Translations under genes and position numbers: made by a program
Shown: positions 46,908 to 58,104 of the stretch, piece after piece
How the letters are laid out: the number at the start of each line of letters is the position of its first letter
Position numbering within the stretch: the stretch's first letter is position 1
The notes under the pieces: generated by a model
What the model saw: the letters and a program-made list of their open reading frames with translations, nothing else
Database searches by the model: none
What the model was told of the DNA's origin: nothing
From: Diphasiastrum complanatum
Taxonomy: Eukaryota; Streptophyta; Lycopodiopsida; Lycopodiales; Lycopodiaceae
DNA: 64,000 nucleotides
Assembly: GCA_029204225.1 (NCBI GenBank)
Contig: CM055100.1
Coordinates: 3,819,089-3,883,088 of the forward strand
Direction: 5' to 3'

Positions 46908-47372
46908 GTCAATCCCGATGAGTGCCTGGTTGTAGCGGCCGATCATGAGGCAGAGCCAGAGGTTGATCCAGACGATGTCGCTCGGCGTGCTCTGCAGGGT
47001 GATCCCGAGGATGATGCCGATGCCGATGAGACCACCCCCCTCCCTGCTGACGTTCCATTGCCCTCCTCTGATGATGAGCCCACATATGATTCAGACGAGA
47101 TGGTCGACCTTGCAGGGGATGGTCCAAGTGCCCCACCCAGTACTCCCGCATCACGCCCCCTTTCAGATGATGGCCGGTCAGAGTTTGCGAGGGAGACAGA
47201 GGCTGCTGCCCAGAGACAGATAGCGCAGAGACGACTCAAAGCATCACAGGCAGGCAGTTCTTCCCAGAGACCCCCCCCGTGGCAGAGGGAGACCCCCAGG
47301 CAGGAGTGTACCACAGAGGGTTCCTTCCGGCAGACCCAGAGGCAGGCCAGCCAAGAGGGGACGCACCGATGA
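46908..47372 (+). pseudogene. hAT last exon, acidic C-terminal tail
   Basis: About 150 codons rich in Asp, Glu, Pro and Ser (VDPDDVARRALQGDPEDDAD; SSDDEPTYDSDEM), then a Gln/Arg-rich end. It is open to a TGA at 47370-47372. Low-complexity and without a named domain. Confidence 0.6.
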
Positions 47373-47677
47373 TTTTTCTACTCGTCTCTTGGCAGGCGTT
47401 GGCCCAGACTTAGAGTCCCAGATGCCCCCAGACTCCCAGCCAGACTTTGTATTTCACACCCCTGTAGATGCATCTGGCACGCAGAGGGATGATTTTTTTA
47501 GGCACAGACTTGTAGATACTGATACACATTTTAGCATCATGTACAGTGGCATCAGATGAGATGTATATGTTTTTTCACAGTCTATTAGTGTCATGGGTAA
47601 TTTATCGTGGTTGCTTACAAATGGTTAGCTCTGTGAAATTTGAATGGTAAGTCAGAAATGGTTTGCTCCGTGCAAGA

Positions 47678-47678
<1 letters not shown>

Positions 47679-47731
<53 letters not shown>
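47679..47731. repeat. (GT)n(GA)n microsatellite
   Basis: GT repeat to 47692 followed by GA repeat to 47731, mirroring the composite microsatellite at 44411-44487. Confidence 0.95.
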
Positions 47732-47734
<3 letters not shown>

Positions 47735-47980
47735 AGCACATCTGCATCTCCGTCATAACATCCGTTTCAGGTGTCGTCCATTTCGGCCAGCGGACAACCT
47801 CGATAGGAACCTGTGGGAGCAGACGGGACGAGGACCGGACGGACGGCAAGCCCAGTACGTCCTTCCGAAGTTCGACGTCAAACAGGGCTTCAGGGACACT
47901 TTGCCAGGATGAGACCTGAAAACATTCGGAATTGACAAAACATTTCGACAACGTATTGTAGCGTGTTGAATTAGTGCCAT
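47732..47980. other. GC-rich segment, no gene called
   Basis: CpG-rich like the hAT block, and open for about 90 codons on either strand, but no family was recognised. It may be transposon-derived flank. Confidence 0.35.
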
Positions 47981-47982
47981 AA

Positions 47983-48214
47983 GTAACTAGTAAGCTGTTG
48001 AAGTTCATCAGGGGAGAAACCGATCTCATCAACCGAGACACAGTAGTGTGTAGGTCTTGTGGTTTTCAGTAGTGAATGAAACAGTTTTGCATGAGTAATT
48101 AGTAAGCTGTTGAAGTTCATCCGGGGGGAAACCGATCACATCATATAAGACATAGTACTGTGTAGGTCTCGTGGTTTTCTGTAATGAAACAGTTTTGCGT
48201 AAGTAATTAGTAAA
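47983..48214. repeat. About 110-bp tandem repeat, two and a bit copies
   Basis: Starts at 47983, 48094 and 48203 share 'gtaa(c/t)tagtaagctgttga' and 'aagttcatc(a/c)ggggg'; 'tgtgtaggtct(t/c)gtggtttt' also recurs. It lies about 430 bp upstream of PANC exon 5. Confidence 0.85.
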
Positions 48215-48648
48215 GGGTCAGATCATTACAAATCAAGCTGTATTCAATCTACAGCACATGCTTGAGTGACATACTTTACAATTCTATTCTCTGATTTGTA
48301 CTCCATCGCTTTATCAATTTCATAACTTCGACTTCAGGTAGCAGGTATTCACATTGACAGGTCAAGAAAAAAGTAAGTCTTACTACCAAATGATCATTTG
48401 ATAACTTAATACCCTCAGAATTTCATGGCAACTTTATATATTGTCACTGATATCTACCAGTTATAATCTTTTATTTTTAGAGTTTCTAAGGTATGCTTCA
48501 ACATTTGCTAAATGGTTAAGAATATGTAAGCATATCTTAGTGCAATTTTTTTGTTAAGCGTATGTCGAATGTGTAGATTTTCCTCTTCGCTTTTTTTAAT
48601 CACATCTATAATAGGTGAGTGACAGACCATGTTTTATGTGCAAAGCAG

Positions 48649-48786
48649 ATAGTGGATCAAGAGACCTTAAAAGACGTGAGAGAAATTCGTGCTCCGGTTG
48701 TTTTTGCCGTGGCTGCTTGGTTTGGAGGTGTTCGTCTTCTTGACAACATTGAACTACAACCTCCTCAATCACTGCTCGAAAGCTAG
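48649..48786 (+). CDS. PANC: Pantothenate synthetase exon 5 (residues 277-321, stop)
   Basis: Acceptor GCAAAGCAG. Encodes IVDQETLKDVREIRAPVVFA, then VAAWFGGVRLLDNIEL, the typical C-terminal strand of plant PanC, and a short tail before TAG at 48784-48786. It lies 8 kb from exon 4. A possible polyadenylation signal AATAAT occurs at 48829-48834. Confidence 0.94.
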   Translation: MVDQETLKDVREIRAPVVFAVAAWFGGVRLLDNIELQPPQSLLES

Positions 48787-48840
48787 AAATTGCAATTTTT
48801 TGTAATGGGAAGTATACTTTCTTCATGCAATAATAATTAG
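48787..48840 (+). terminator. PANC 3' UTR with candidate poly(A) signal
   Basis: AATAAT at 48829-48834, preceded by TTTTTTGTAA near 48796-48804. This matches the loose plant near-upstream and far-upstream element layout. The cleavage site cannot be placed by eye. Confidence 0.4.
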
Positions 48841-49099
48841 GGTAACTGACATGGATATTGTAATTGGTTTTCTATAGGCCATCTGACTTGAAAGGTCTGC
48901 AACGTGCATGATGTTATCACTTAACTTCCAGATAAGGCCATTTAATTAGGAGTCCCTCCGCTCATTTTTGTGAAGGCAGAGTAGTTTCTTTATGGATAGT
49001 GATGGGTTGAAAAATGATAGCTCGATCATCACAGTTGGTGCCCCAATAAAGTGGGATGGTGGTGAAGATCTCCTTTCATGGCCCTACTTTTATATGTTA

Positions 49100-49330
49100 C
49101 CATATGATTAGACTGATTATCACTGCAGAATCGTTTTCACGATGATTATATTCATGTGATGAAAACAACAGAAATATCTCTTAGGCCATTATTACAGCCT
49201 CAAGGATCTAATCATACCTGAAAACAATCAGAATCTTAGTTAGACTAATTATCATTGCAGAATTGTTTTTCATGATCGTAATATTACGCTCATCGGATGA
49301 AAAGAATAGAAACTATCTCGTATTTTTTAT
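49100..49330. repeat. Diverged direct repeat, about 130-bp period
   Basis: 'gattagactgattatcactg' with 'cagaatcgtttt' (from 49108) recurs as 'gttagactaattatcattg' with 'cagaattgtttt' (from about 49238), each followed by a gatgaaaa..agaaa block. Confidence 0.6.
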
Positions 49331-52300
49331 TCTCCCATTGGATAGGTGATGGAAAAAGGATTCACCGTCAGATAGGTAGCTATCAAATTAAGAACTGAAG
49401 CATATTGCCATATTCATTATTGCCTCAACTGGTGCATCATATCCATGACAGCTTACAGGTGCCTAACGTAGGTTTTGCAGATGCTTATGTTTAGTGCTGT
49501 TCAAGAATTCAAGAGGGCTGGGTAAAGGCTAGCCTTAAAAAGCTTCAAATTTTTGCAGTAGGTTGGAAAATTGACGTCTATTGGCAGAATATTCAACCTT
49601 AGAATCTGAAATAGCTATTGAGAAATGCTTAGCTCTCAAACATCATAAAAATATCGGATCTTGTATTTTTGGGCTAGATTCATCAAATCAAAATTTGCAC
49701 CACAACATATCCACATATACCCCAAAAATCAAAGGAAATTTGCAACCATCGAGACCAGCTAAGCCAAATAATAGTATGGGCAAGGTGAAGATGAATATTT
49801 AGTGTGAGAAGACATCACATGATAAAATCTGGTGAAAGCCCTTTTGATGACTCCTCAAGAATATTGCACTCAAAGATGCAGGCCGCGTTCCGGAACGTGA
49901 TCCGGGATTTCCCGGAATGCAAATTTTTTTTGTTTTTTGTTTTTCAAACCTGCCAATATGGGGTATCATGTGAAAGGATTTCAAAAGAGCGGTTCTATTG
50001 CTTGGTTTCAGATAGTTAACCCCCAATATCTGCTAGTCACTTCAATCAGATACTGAAGCAAATTGTTTTTGCATATATAACATTGGCTAATCATTTCATT
50101 TGTATCTGCTTCAGTGTTTATGCTACTATTCATTGGTCATTTGGATTGCAACTAGCTGTGGATCCCTCCACAATGAGAAAAAAATTTGCAATTTTTTTTG
50201 CGATTCGGGGGGGACAATTTCTGGTCCCGGATCGCTGGCGATCCGGATCACACAATCCGGATCGTTTTTGCAGCGGATCGCGATCCACTGCAACTGAGAT
50301 TGCACTCATGCAGCCAAAATAAAGAGTCTCCTTATTCAGGCTGCATCATTACAATATTTCAGGCATATGCATATGATATGAAAGGCCTATGCATATGACA
50401 TGAAAGGCATAAAGTAAGTCTATTATTGCACGATAGTGCTATCAAATATGCTTCATAAAAACATTTGTCATGCTCTTTGATGCAAAAAAGAAAAGTAAGG
50501 TTTTCAGTTTGTAGCTTGACCTAATCCTATTACGCTTTTTAATGTAGATGAAGCTGTATTGGGCTGCATATCTCTTTGGAACTTGCAGAGCAAGGTCTAG
50601 CATCCAGAGTTACACTGTTAGTTAATCAAAAGCTAAATAAAGATATATCACAAAAATTTTAATCTTATAGTAGTAGGAATTTAAAAAAGAACAACTTACA
50701 ATTCAGCAACTAGCACTTGATCTTTTTGGATCATATGTCTGTGTGTAAAGAATGCTATTCTATGTGTTTTGATTTTCTTGTCTATAATTGTTTGGAACAT
50801 TTATTTTATGTTAAATCATTAAAAAAATCATTTCTTTGGTTCCATACTTACAATATGAGCATTTACTAACAAAATGAAGGGAACATGTATTCATGTTTTG
50901 GATGGACTAACAGAAGGTAGATTTTCACCATTAATTAGAACTACCAAGCTTTTCTTAATACCAACATGCCCTATGTTTGCTAGTGCTACACTTATGAAAA
51001 TAAAAGGCTTAATAGATGTTTGCATTACGATTAAGTATGGACTTGCAAGTACACTTGCATGATCACAAAAGGTTTGTTGTTGCCAAATTTGTTGGCAACT
51101 TGCTTACATAGCAGTAGGCAACATTGTTGCTTGTGGGGGCATGCAGTGCGGTTATTTTGCATGTACACATGGGCGTGATACCTGCTATTATTGCTCTTGA
51201 TTGTGTGTACCAAACTTGCTAATCTAGATCAAGAAATTGATGACTAGTTTTGCAATAGATTGGTATATCAATCAATCAATCACTCTTGGAGTCTTTTCTA
51301 GGCTCATTTATGGTCCTTAGTACTGTACTTTTACAAAAGGGCCTTATAATATGATAAAACTTGCATTTTAGGACCTTGAAAAGATCTACATGCATGTGAG
51401 GTTGCACACTAATAAAGCTATGTTGATCAAACTTGGATTTCAGATGGCAATCTAACTAGCTTTACATCTTGCCAAGAATTCATGTACACAAAGAGAGATC
51501 ATTCATCAAAATCAATCACAAAAGTGTCATCATTAGCCTCAACTCAAAATGAGAATACAAAGGTTTTTAGAAAAAGAGAAAAACCAAGCTCTCGGGTTTC
51601 TACAAGAAACAAATTTTTTGACTCAAAATTTTCTCTCTTAAAAGTGTAAATGTACAATGAGATCTCTCAAGCATATAGTAGTGCTTCAAGTTCCTACTTT
51701 AATTAGCACGTGGTGATCCTTGAAACATGATTGGAACCTCTAGATACGAATGGACCACATAATCCAATTAGAGGGCATATTGTATTGAGGTGCACCACTT
51801 GCATTTTTGCATCCCTACAAACTAGGACATGTGTCAACCCCTCATAAAACCCAATGGAGAGATCATTAAATCTATGCCAAATCAACTTAAATATATGTAC
51901 AAATGAGTGGGAAGGTCCACCAACCTCATGATGACATCTAGCATAAAAATTAACTAACTAGCTTTTATCTACTTTCACATAATAAATGCCATGTAGGAGA
52001 GAAAGTCATCAGAATGTCAAATGGAATGTGATATTTCTTTGTCCACTCCATTTCCAATATTTGTCTAAGCACTCTAGTTCATAGTGCTTGACCATTCTAA
52101 TAATTGATGCTAAACTAGAGTTGTGTTTTCAAAAAGTTGCACTCCCGCCACATGTGAGATTTAGATGGATGAGAGTAAGAAAAGTGAGCAATATATAAGC
52201 ATCACACCTAAACAAGAGCCTTATTCCAAAATAGCAAAAATTTCATACCACATAAAAAGACGTCTTCGAGCTCATTTTTATATAGTATCACTCTAATTTA

Positions 52301-52880
52301 TTATGACTTGTCAATGTTTTGTATTAATCATAATAATCTTACTTAATCTTCATGTGAATCTTCCATAATTATATGCTTGACTAGTTGAAGGAAATGCAAA
52401 AGGATGTACATTATCAACTACTAAATGTTTGTGTCATAGGACTGACAAGAAAAAGAATTTGGATCTATGAATTGTTAAAAATTGAGATTTGAGGACTATG
52501 CAAATATCTACAACAACCTCCATGCATGTGAGGTTGCACAAGGTGCATCTATCATAGATCAAATCCGATTTTCAAGGGCTATCTATCAAGCTTTGAATCA
52601 AGGCAAGAGCTCATCTAAAACAAAATTTACGATCATCCAGAGACAAGCTAGTTTTTCACATCCACATGAAAAAACAAAGTAAAATTCACTATGAGAGACA
52701 AAACCAAGCATGTTGCTCTCGGGTAGAGAGAGAAAATATGCACACATTTTGGTAGAGAGAGAATAGAGCAATATGTGTATGAGAATCAAAATTGCATTAA
52801 CTCTCAATTTAATTGTATGTACAAAGAGAGAGCTCCTCCATATAGTGGTTTGAGATCCAAGAGGAATAGTAAGCAAGTAG
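49331..52880. other. Right flank of PANC, non-coding, repeat-derived
   Basis: No gene supported. It contains a palindrome cluster (50229-50286) and a pair of diverged direct repeats (about 51370-51620 and 52500-52740; shared atgcatgtgaggttgcaca). The second member is followed by 'ctcgggtagagagagaa', which is complementary to text at 57115-57170. The direct repeats may be ends of a degraded LTR element. Confidence 0.4.
50229..50286. repeat. Cluster of GGATCG palindromes
   Basis: GGATCGC-tg-GCGATCC at 50229-50244 and the perfect palindrome GGATCGCGATCC at 50275-50286, with additional ATCCGGAT units between. GC-rich within AT-rich flank. Confidence 0.8.
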
Positions 52881-52913
52881 AATGATTGGATCTCTTACAT
52901 AGCACCTCTAAGC

Positions 52914-53595
52914 ATGGTCACTCAGTGGATGACCCTTGCGGAGCCTCTGCTCACTGCAATGGGTATTCATGAGAGAGCCTTTTCTGGCCGAATCAACATG
53001 GATTTCATCACTCTTGCCTTCAGTACGTGGAAGGAAGATAAATCCAAAATTTATATCACTTTTCAGGGAGCAACACACAAGGTGCACGTCACTGAGGCCG
53101 CCCTTGCAGCCATAGGTATAGCGTCCGGTACACAAGCCTCACCCAATCATAAGCAAGCCAAATAGGCCATAAAGTCTTACATTGACCTCACCAATGACCT
53201 GCACTGGCCCAACGACGGATACCTCCTTGAAGCCATCACTAAGCTCAGTGGACTTCCACTGGGCTTTACAAGCATATCAGAGAGAGTATGTCCACTCTCC
53301 AGATCCAATGGTGCGACAATCGGCATTATTTGCGAAATATCTAACTCTCTTGGCATCAATGGTAACCAAATGGGACGATTGTCTCCCTCCTCTGGCATTC
53401 GATCCAAATAAGCCGATGGCCTTAGAGAATATCAAAGATCAGCTGCCGGTTGTTCATTTATACTTTTGTGCAGCAATGATGGGAGACTCCTGGGAATCAC
53501 GCTTCACATCATGGACAACCTCAAAGTGGATTGCCAGAGCCCATCGTTGTTTTCTGCCACAAGGTGCAGTACCATTTAATAAAGATTCGGCGTGA
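52914..53595 (+). pseudogene. Unrecognised ORF antisense to and 3' of gypsy pol
   Basis: Two overlapping frames form one product. Frame 1 (52914-53165, then past a stop to about 53260) has MVTQWMTLAEPLLTAMGIHE, MDFITLAFSTWKED and YIDLTNDLHWPND. Frame 2 (about 53255-53595) has QREYVHSPDPMVRQSALFAK, LAFDPNKPMALENIKDQLPV and HLYFCAAMMGDSW. A frameshift near 53255 and a TAG at 53163-53165 break it. It faces the gypsy polyprotein (54080-56515), lying beyond its 3' end. Antisense extra ORFs in this place are known in some Tat-lineage elements; that identity is my inference. The following 53640-53830 shares gcgaaggttt motifs with the leader near 60.3-61.0 kb. Confidence 0.45.
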
Positions 53596-53599
53596 AGCC

Positions 53600-54075
53600 A
53601 ATAAAAGTCCCCAATAACTGCATCTCGCAGGTGTCGTGGGACCGCCGCCAGTTTTGGTGGGGGATACTGTTGGAGGTTAAGGTGCTTGGCGAAGGTTTCC
53701 AAAATAACATATTAACGATCCTTCGCCTGACCCAAAAACTGGATTTTTCTTGGACAGGTACCTTCGCCCAACTCAAATCAGATAGATCTAGAGTGGATGT
53801 ACAGTTTGAGAGCTCAGCGAAGGTTTCTGGTACTGTATTGGCCACATCTTACCGAAACAATGATTTTCTAAGTCATTTTTCATCAAAAAAATATTGTCCT
53901 TCCTTTTCCTATGCTGATGACTTCTCTGACTTTTGCTCACCAATCTTTTCCCAATTTGTCCTTTTTTTTTTTTTTTCTTTTTTTTACTGTCTTTTTCAAA
54001 AAAATCTGAACAATCAAATATTGAAAACAACAAATTTGAAAAACAAATAAAATTAAAAATTATTGAGATCAGGTT
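53600..54075. other. Spacer between antisense ORF and gypsy pol
   Basis: Contains repeated cgaaggttt-type words (53686-53830), a T-rich run (53960-53985) and AT-rich sequence. It is consistent with the long 3' spacer of Tat-type gypsy elements. Confidence 0.4.
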
Positions 54076-56515
54076 TGCTGAATTGGCGGAGCCGGCAGCC
54101 AAAACTTGCGTAATCAACTACCATTCACCGGAGTATCAAATCTTTTTCCATCCAAGTGCTCAAGAATTACTACACCATAGTTCAGGATTTCTTTCACTTT
54201 ATACGGGCCTTAACCGATAAACTGCAATTTTTCCTTGATCAGCTTGGTTTTGTACATCAATGTAAGATCTCCTGGTTTCAGATCCTTTTTGTGCAATCGA
54301 CGATCGTGCCATGCCTTGCAGCGTGCTTTCTTTGCTGCTAAGGCATGAAATGCCATCAATCGGGTTTCACATAATTTGTGCAACGCTTCATGACGTAGTT
54401 GTAAAGACTTATCATCATTTAATTGTTCTGTTGCTGCTATGCGTAAAGATGGGATTAAAAATTCAATCAGCATGACAACATCCTGACCATAAACCAGTTG
54501 AAAAAGTGTTTGATTTGTAGTATTTTAATAAGCACTCCTGAATGCCCATAATGCTGCATACAGTTTATGTTTTCAATCATATCGACTTGCTTCAACTGTC
54601 TTTGTCATTATGATGCAGAGAATCTTATTGGAAGATTCAGCTTGGCCATTCCTTCTGGGATAGTAGGGAGTGCTTAATCTGTGTATCACAAATTTTTTTT
54701 CCAGTAAACACTTTATTGTTTGATTAACAAAGTGTGTACCCCGGTCACTGACAATCTCAATCGGACATTTAAATCTGATTATAATGTTTTCATATAGAAA
54801 CTTGGCCGTAGATTTCACATCAGCAATTTTGACAGCTTTGGCTTCAACCCACTTGGTCATATAGTCAGTTGCTACGATAATATATCGGGTCTGAGATCCT
54901 TGCGCGGCAGGATGAATAGGACCAATATAATCCAGTCCCCATTTTTCAAACGGTGCTTGCGATAAAACCGGATGCAAGGGTTCATAGTTTTGTCGAGTAG
55001 GTCGTCGTGCTCGCTGACAAACATCACATGTCTGAATAAAATTTTTTGTGTCTTTTTGAAGCGTAGCCACCAACAATCTAATTGCAAAAGTTTGTGAATG
55101 GTAATATCTGTAAAGAAGTGTCCTCCGCCCATGCCATCATGTGAAAACATGATTAAATCTGGTACTTCATGCGGTAAAACACATCTTCGTAGAATATTGT
55201 CTAATCCACGATGATACAATTGTCCTCCAATCAATTGATAAGGTTGAGTCTTATGAATCAATTGTCTCTTCTGTACTTTTGTTAAGGGGTCATTCGGTTG
55301 TCCTAGCATCAGGTACTCAACAATATCCGCTGCCCACTCAGGTATTGCTTCAACATAGAACAATGCAGCATCTGGTAGTTCATCATCCACTTCAGTATTA
55401 ATTGGTGCAGATTCGATTTGCGAAATGTGATCGGCTAGATAATGTTGCTTCCCATTTCGAACCACAATGCGAAAGTCAAATTCAGTCAATAACAATAACC
55501 ATCTTGCAATACGTCCAGTATTGCACGTCTTGTTTACCAAGTAAAGTAACGGCTGGTGATCCGTATAAAATGCAAAGTGCGTTTCCATGAGGTAGTGACG
55601 AAATTTTCGAACAGAAAAAATCATGGCTAACGCTTCACGTTCTGTTGTTGCATAATTCTTCTCCGGATTCGTAAGCTGTTTGCTTGCAAATCGTATAGGA
55701 TAATCTTTCTTATAATCTCTTGGCTGCGTCAAAACTGATCCAATGGTGTATTTTGAGGCATCCGTATGAACATGGAATTCTATCGTCCAATTTGGAGAAC
55801 GCAGTATTGGTACTGAAGTTAATGTTTCTTTTAATTTTTCAAAGGCTTCTAACGCCTCTACTGTCCAAATAGGAACAATAATCAGTTTGTATATAGGTCG
55901 TGCTAAATCCGCAAAGAAGATAATAAAACTTTGATAATAGTTTGCATGACCCATAAACACATAAACTCCATGAATCGTTGTTGGCAGTGGCAATTCCACA
56001 ATAACCTTGATCTTAGAATAATCTGTGGCAATACCATGTCTTGATATCACATGTCCAAGCACAACTCTGTGGGAAACCCATATTTGGCATTTTTCTAGAT
56101 TTAGAGAAATCTGATATTTACAGCATCTTTCAAATACTTTCTCCAATCGATCCAGGTGGTCTGCATCTGTACTATGGACTCCCAAGTCGTCCAAGTAAAT
56201 TTTAAGATTTTTGTAGATGATCTTTAAAAGAAAATTGCATTACTCTTTGGAATGAACTTGGTGCATTAATTATAGAGTCCAAATGGCATTACTTTGTAAG
56301 CATAGGTGTCCCATTCTGTTGCAAAAGCAATCTTGTGGCGATCCAAAATACTTTCAGTAAAAGGTAACGGAAAGTAATCCTTCTGTGTCACTTTGTTCAA
56401 CGCTTTGAGATTCACACAGATTCTCAATTTCCCATTCTTCTTAGGAACAATGACAATCAGTGAGATCCATTTGGTATGCTCGATCTCATAAATGAAATCG
56501 GCATCAAGCAATCTC
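54075..56515 (-). pseudogene. Ty3/gypsy (Tat-like) pol: RT, RNase H, integrase, minus strand
   Basis: Minus-strand order: RT start (56511-56266: WISLIVIVPKKNGKLRICVN, KVMPFGLYN); frame break; YLDDLGVHS (about 56200) and HVISRHGIATD; RNase H (FHVHTDASKYTIGSVLTQ, FYTDHQPLLYLV, HYLADHISQIES); and integrase zinc module with CDVCQRARRP. The integrase core (55076-54573) has LDYIGPIHP, YMTKWVEAKAV, IVSDRGTHF and RNGQAESSNK, so the D, D and E are visible. The C-terminal part (54473-54080) has RRLHKKDLKPGDLTLMYK and then YKVKEILNYGVVILEHLDG. At least three frame changes kill it. Gag and protease are missing upstream, where a copia is inserted. Confidence 0.92.
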
Positions 56516-56717
56516 TAAAGTTCTTTCTTTATTAGGTCCACAACATTAGGATTACAACGATAGAACTTTGTAACCTTTGGAACTGCATCAGGTACTAAAG
56601 GTATGGTATGTTCAATAACTGATGTCGGAATACCCTTTATGTGAAGAATTGAAAAAGATTATCTATGTTAGATATAGGGGTCTTATGTTTTTTTACATCA
56701 AGCATCTAGGTGTAGGA

Positions 56718-57374
56718 TGTTGATAGGAATAAATTTGGCATAGATGGCAAATTATGCATTTCCACTTGTAATGCCACTATTGAGCCAAAATAGAGCAAGA
56801 GGCTAAACACGTGCCAATTAGAGTGTAGAAAAGTGTAAAGATTTTGTTTGATGAATTCCAAGAGGTCCAATAGGATTTAGAGGTGGAACCTTGTGAGGTC
56901 CAATAGGAAATTGAGGTGTGCTTGAATATAGTCCAATAGAATTAAGGGGTGCATGGATCAATGATCCAATAGGATCAAGAGGTGACAAAATATGGTCCAA
57001 TAATAGTAAGCATAGTGGTAGCTCGTGGATCTACTAGTATCATTGTACTCCTCATTTTGGATCTAATTGATTTGGTGATTTCATGGATTTTGTGAGTTAT
57101 TGGATTTCTAGCTTTCTCTCCCTACCCGAGAGCTCATGATGTTTTTTCTCTCTCTACCCGAGGAGAGCAGCTTGTTTTTACTTATTATTTTTTGAATACT
57201 TCCCACACGTGTGAGTGAGAGTTGGAAGTGATTGAATGCATGTAGTAGTGTGTTTTTGGCATAGGATCTAAGATTGATCTTGAATCTCAATCTAGTCTTG
57301 ATCTTGGTGCATCTACACACCTTAGGAGATCACAAGTACATGTAGTGGACAGTCCACACGTGTGAAATTCAACA
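56718..57374 (+). repeat. 5' LTR of nested copia (657 bp)
   Basis: Begins TGTTGA and ends TCAACA immediately before the tRNA-Met primer site. Bases 56865-57000 carry four to five 'gtccaatag' repeats about 40 bp apart. The left boundary is chosen from the inverted termini and is less certain than the right. Confidence 0.65.
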
Positions 57375-57387
57375 TGGTATCAGAGCC
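57375..57387 (+). other. Copia primer binding site (initiator tRNA-Met)
   Basis: TGGTATCAGAGCC, adjacent to the LTR edge at 57374. Confidence 0.95.
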
Positions 57388-58104
57388 TACCAAAGGTTAC
57401 CGTGCATTTTGATCCATCTAAGTGAAATTTTTTTTCATCAATCTTGAGCTAGAAGTTGTCAAGGCCCATTTTCCTAGCTATCTTGTTCAATCTTGGATCA
57501 AAAGAGATCAAAAGGACATTGATTGGGTCTGACCTGGTACTGTATGGAATCAGGTGCTCAAACACATGTGAGAAATATCCAATTTTAGTTTGGAAGTTCT
57601 TTCTCATGTTTGATCCATTTATCTTGCTTGATAGCTTGATGCAATCAGTTTCATTCCATTTGGTTGAGCCAATCAAAAGTTATAAGCTTTTGAAGAGGGT
57701 TAGGTAGGACACCTAGACCTGAGTGGACACATTTGGTTTGGTCAAGAGATTGCTTGGTTGATCCAAAATCACAGTTGTATGCTTTCCAATCTCATCTCTA
57801 TGTGATCTAGGCACTGTTTTGAGAACTTAGCCATTTTGTTTCATGCAACATCATTGTATTTGAGTCAAATTTGGTTTCTTAGAGTACTTCACATGTGCTA
57901 AGAGTGTTTGATTCTAACTTTGCCTATACTCCATCATTTGATGTGAAATAGATCTTGTTTTAGAGAGATTTGTGTAGCTAGTGAGAATCAATTCACAAAT
58001 AGTTACAAGATCTTTCATAAGAGGAGATAGTACTCTATTATTGGATCCTATTGAGAGTGTGTAGCAACATTTATTGTTCATCATTTGAGTTTTCTTCACT
58101 TCAA
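57388..58104 (+). other. Leader of nested copia
   Basis: Untranslated region of about 700 bp between primer site and gag start. No other feature seen. Confidence 0.6.

Larger units (their letters stand above)
44489..47372 (+). pseudogene. hAT-superfamily transposase, multi-exon, broken
   Basis: Starts at ATG 44489 with a BED-type zinc finger (RCPFCRKQFTGNASRVRAHL). A proline-rich linker follows, then REATRTIAQMFYDLNLPF and SIMVDGWIDRRRCPLINVIV (DUF659), with frame breaks. Apparent introns follow, with GT/AG ends at 45466-45593, 45818-45907, 46241-46351 and 46562-46619. The exons give VVTDNASNCHGMGELLMAEY, HFAYQFIMLERLHKLKGDLR, RWDKFHRPIHSVAHILHP (with two stops) and NRRNRLTTERCNDLVYCNTN. The last exon (46908-47372) is an acidic tail. 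No terminal inverted repeats were identified. GC content is well above that of the intron around it. Confidence 0.85.
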
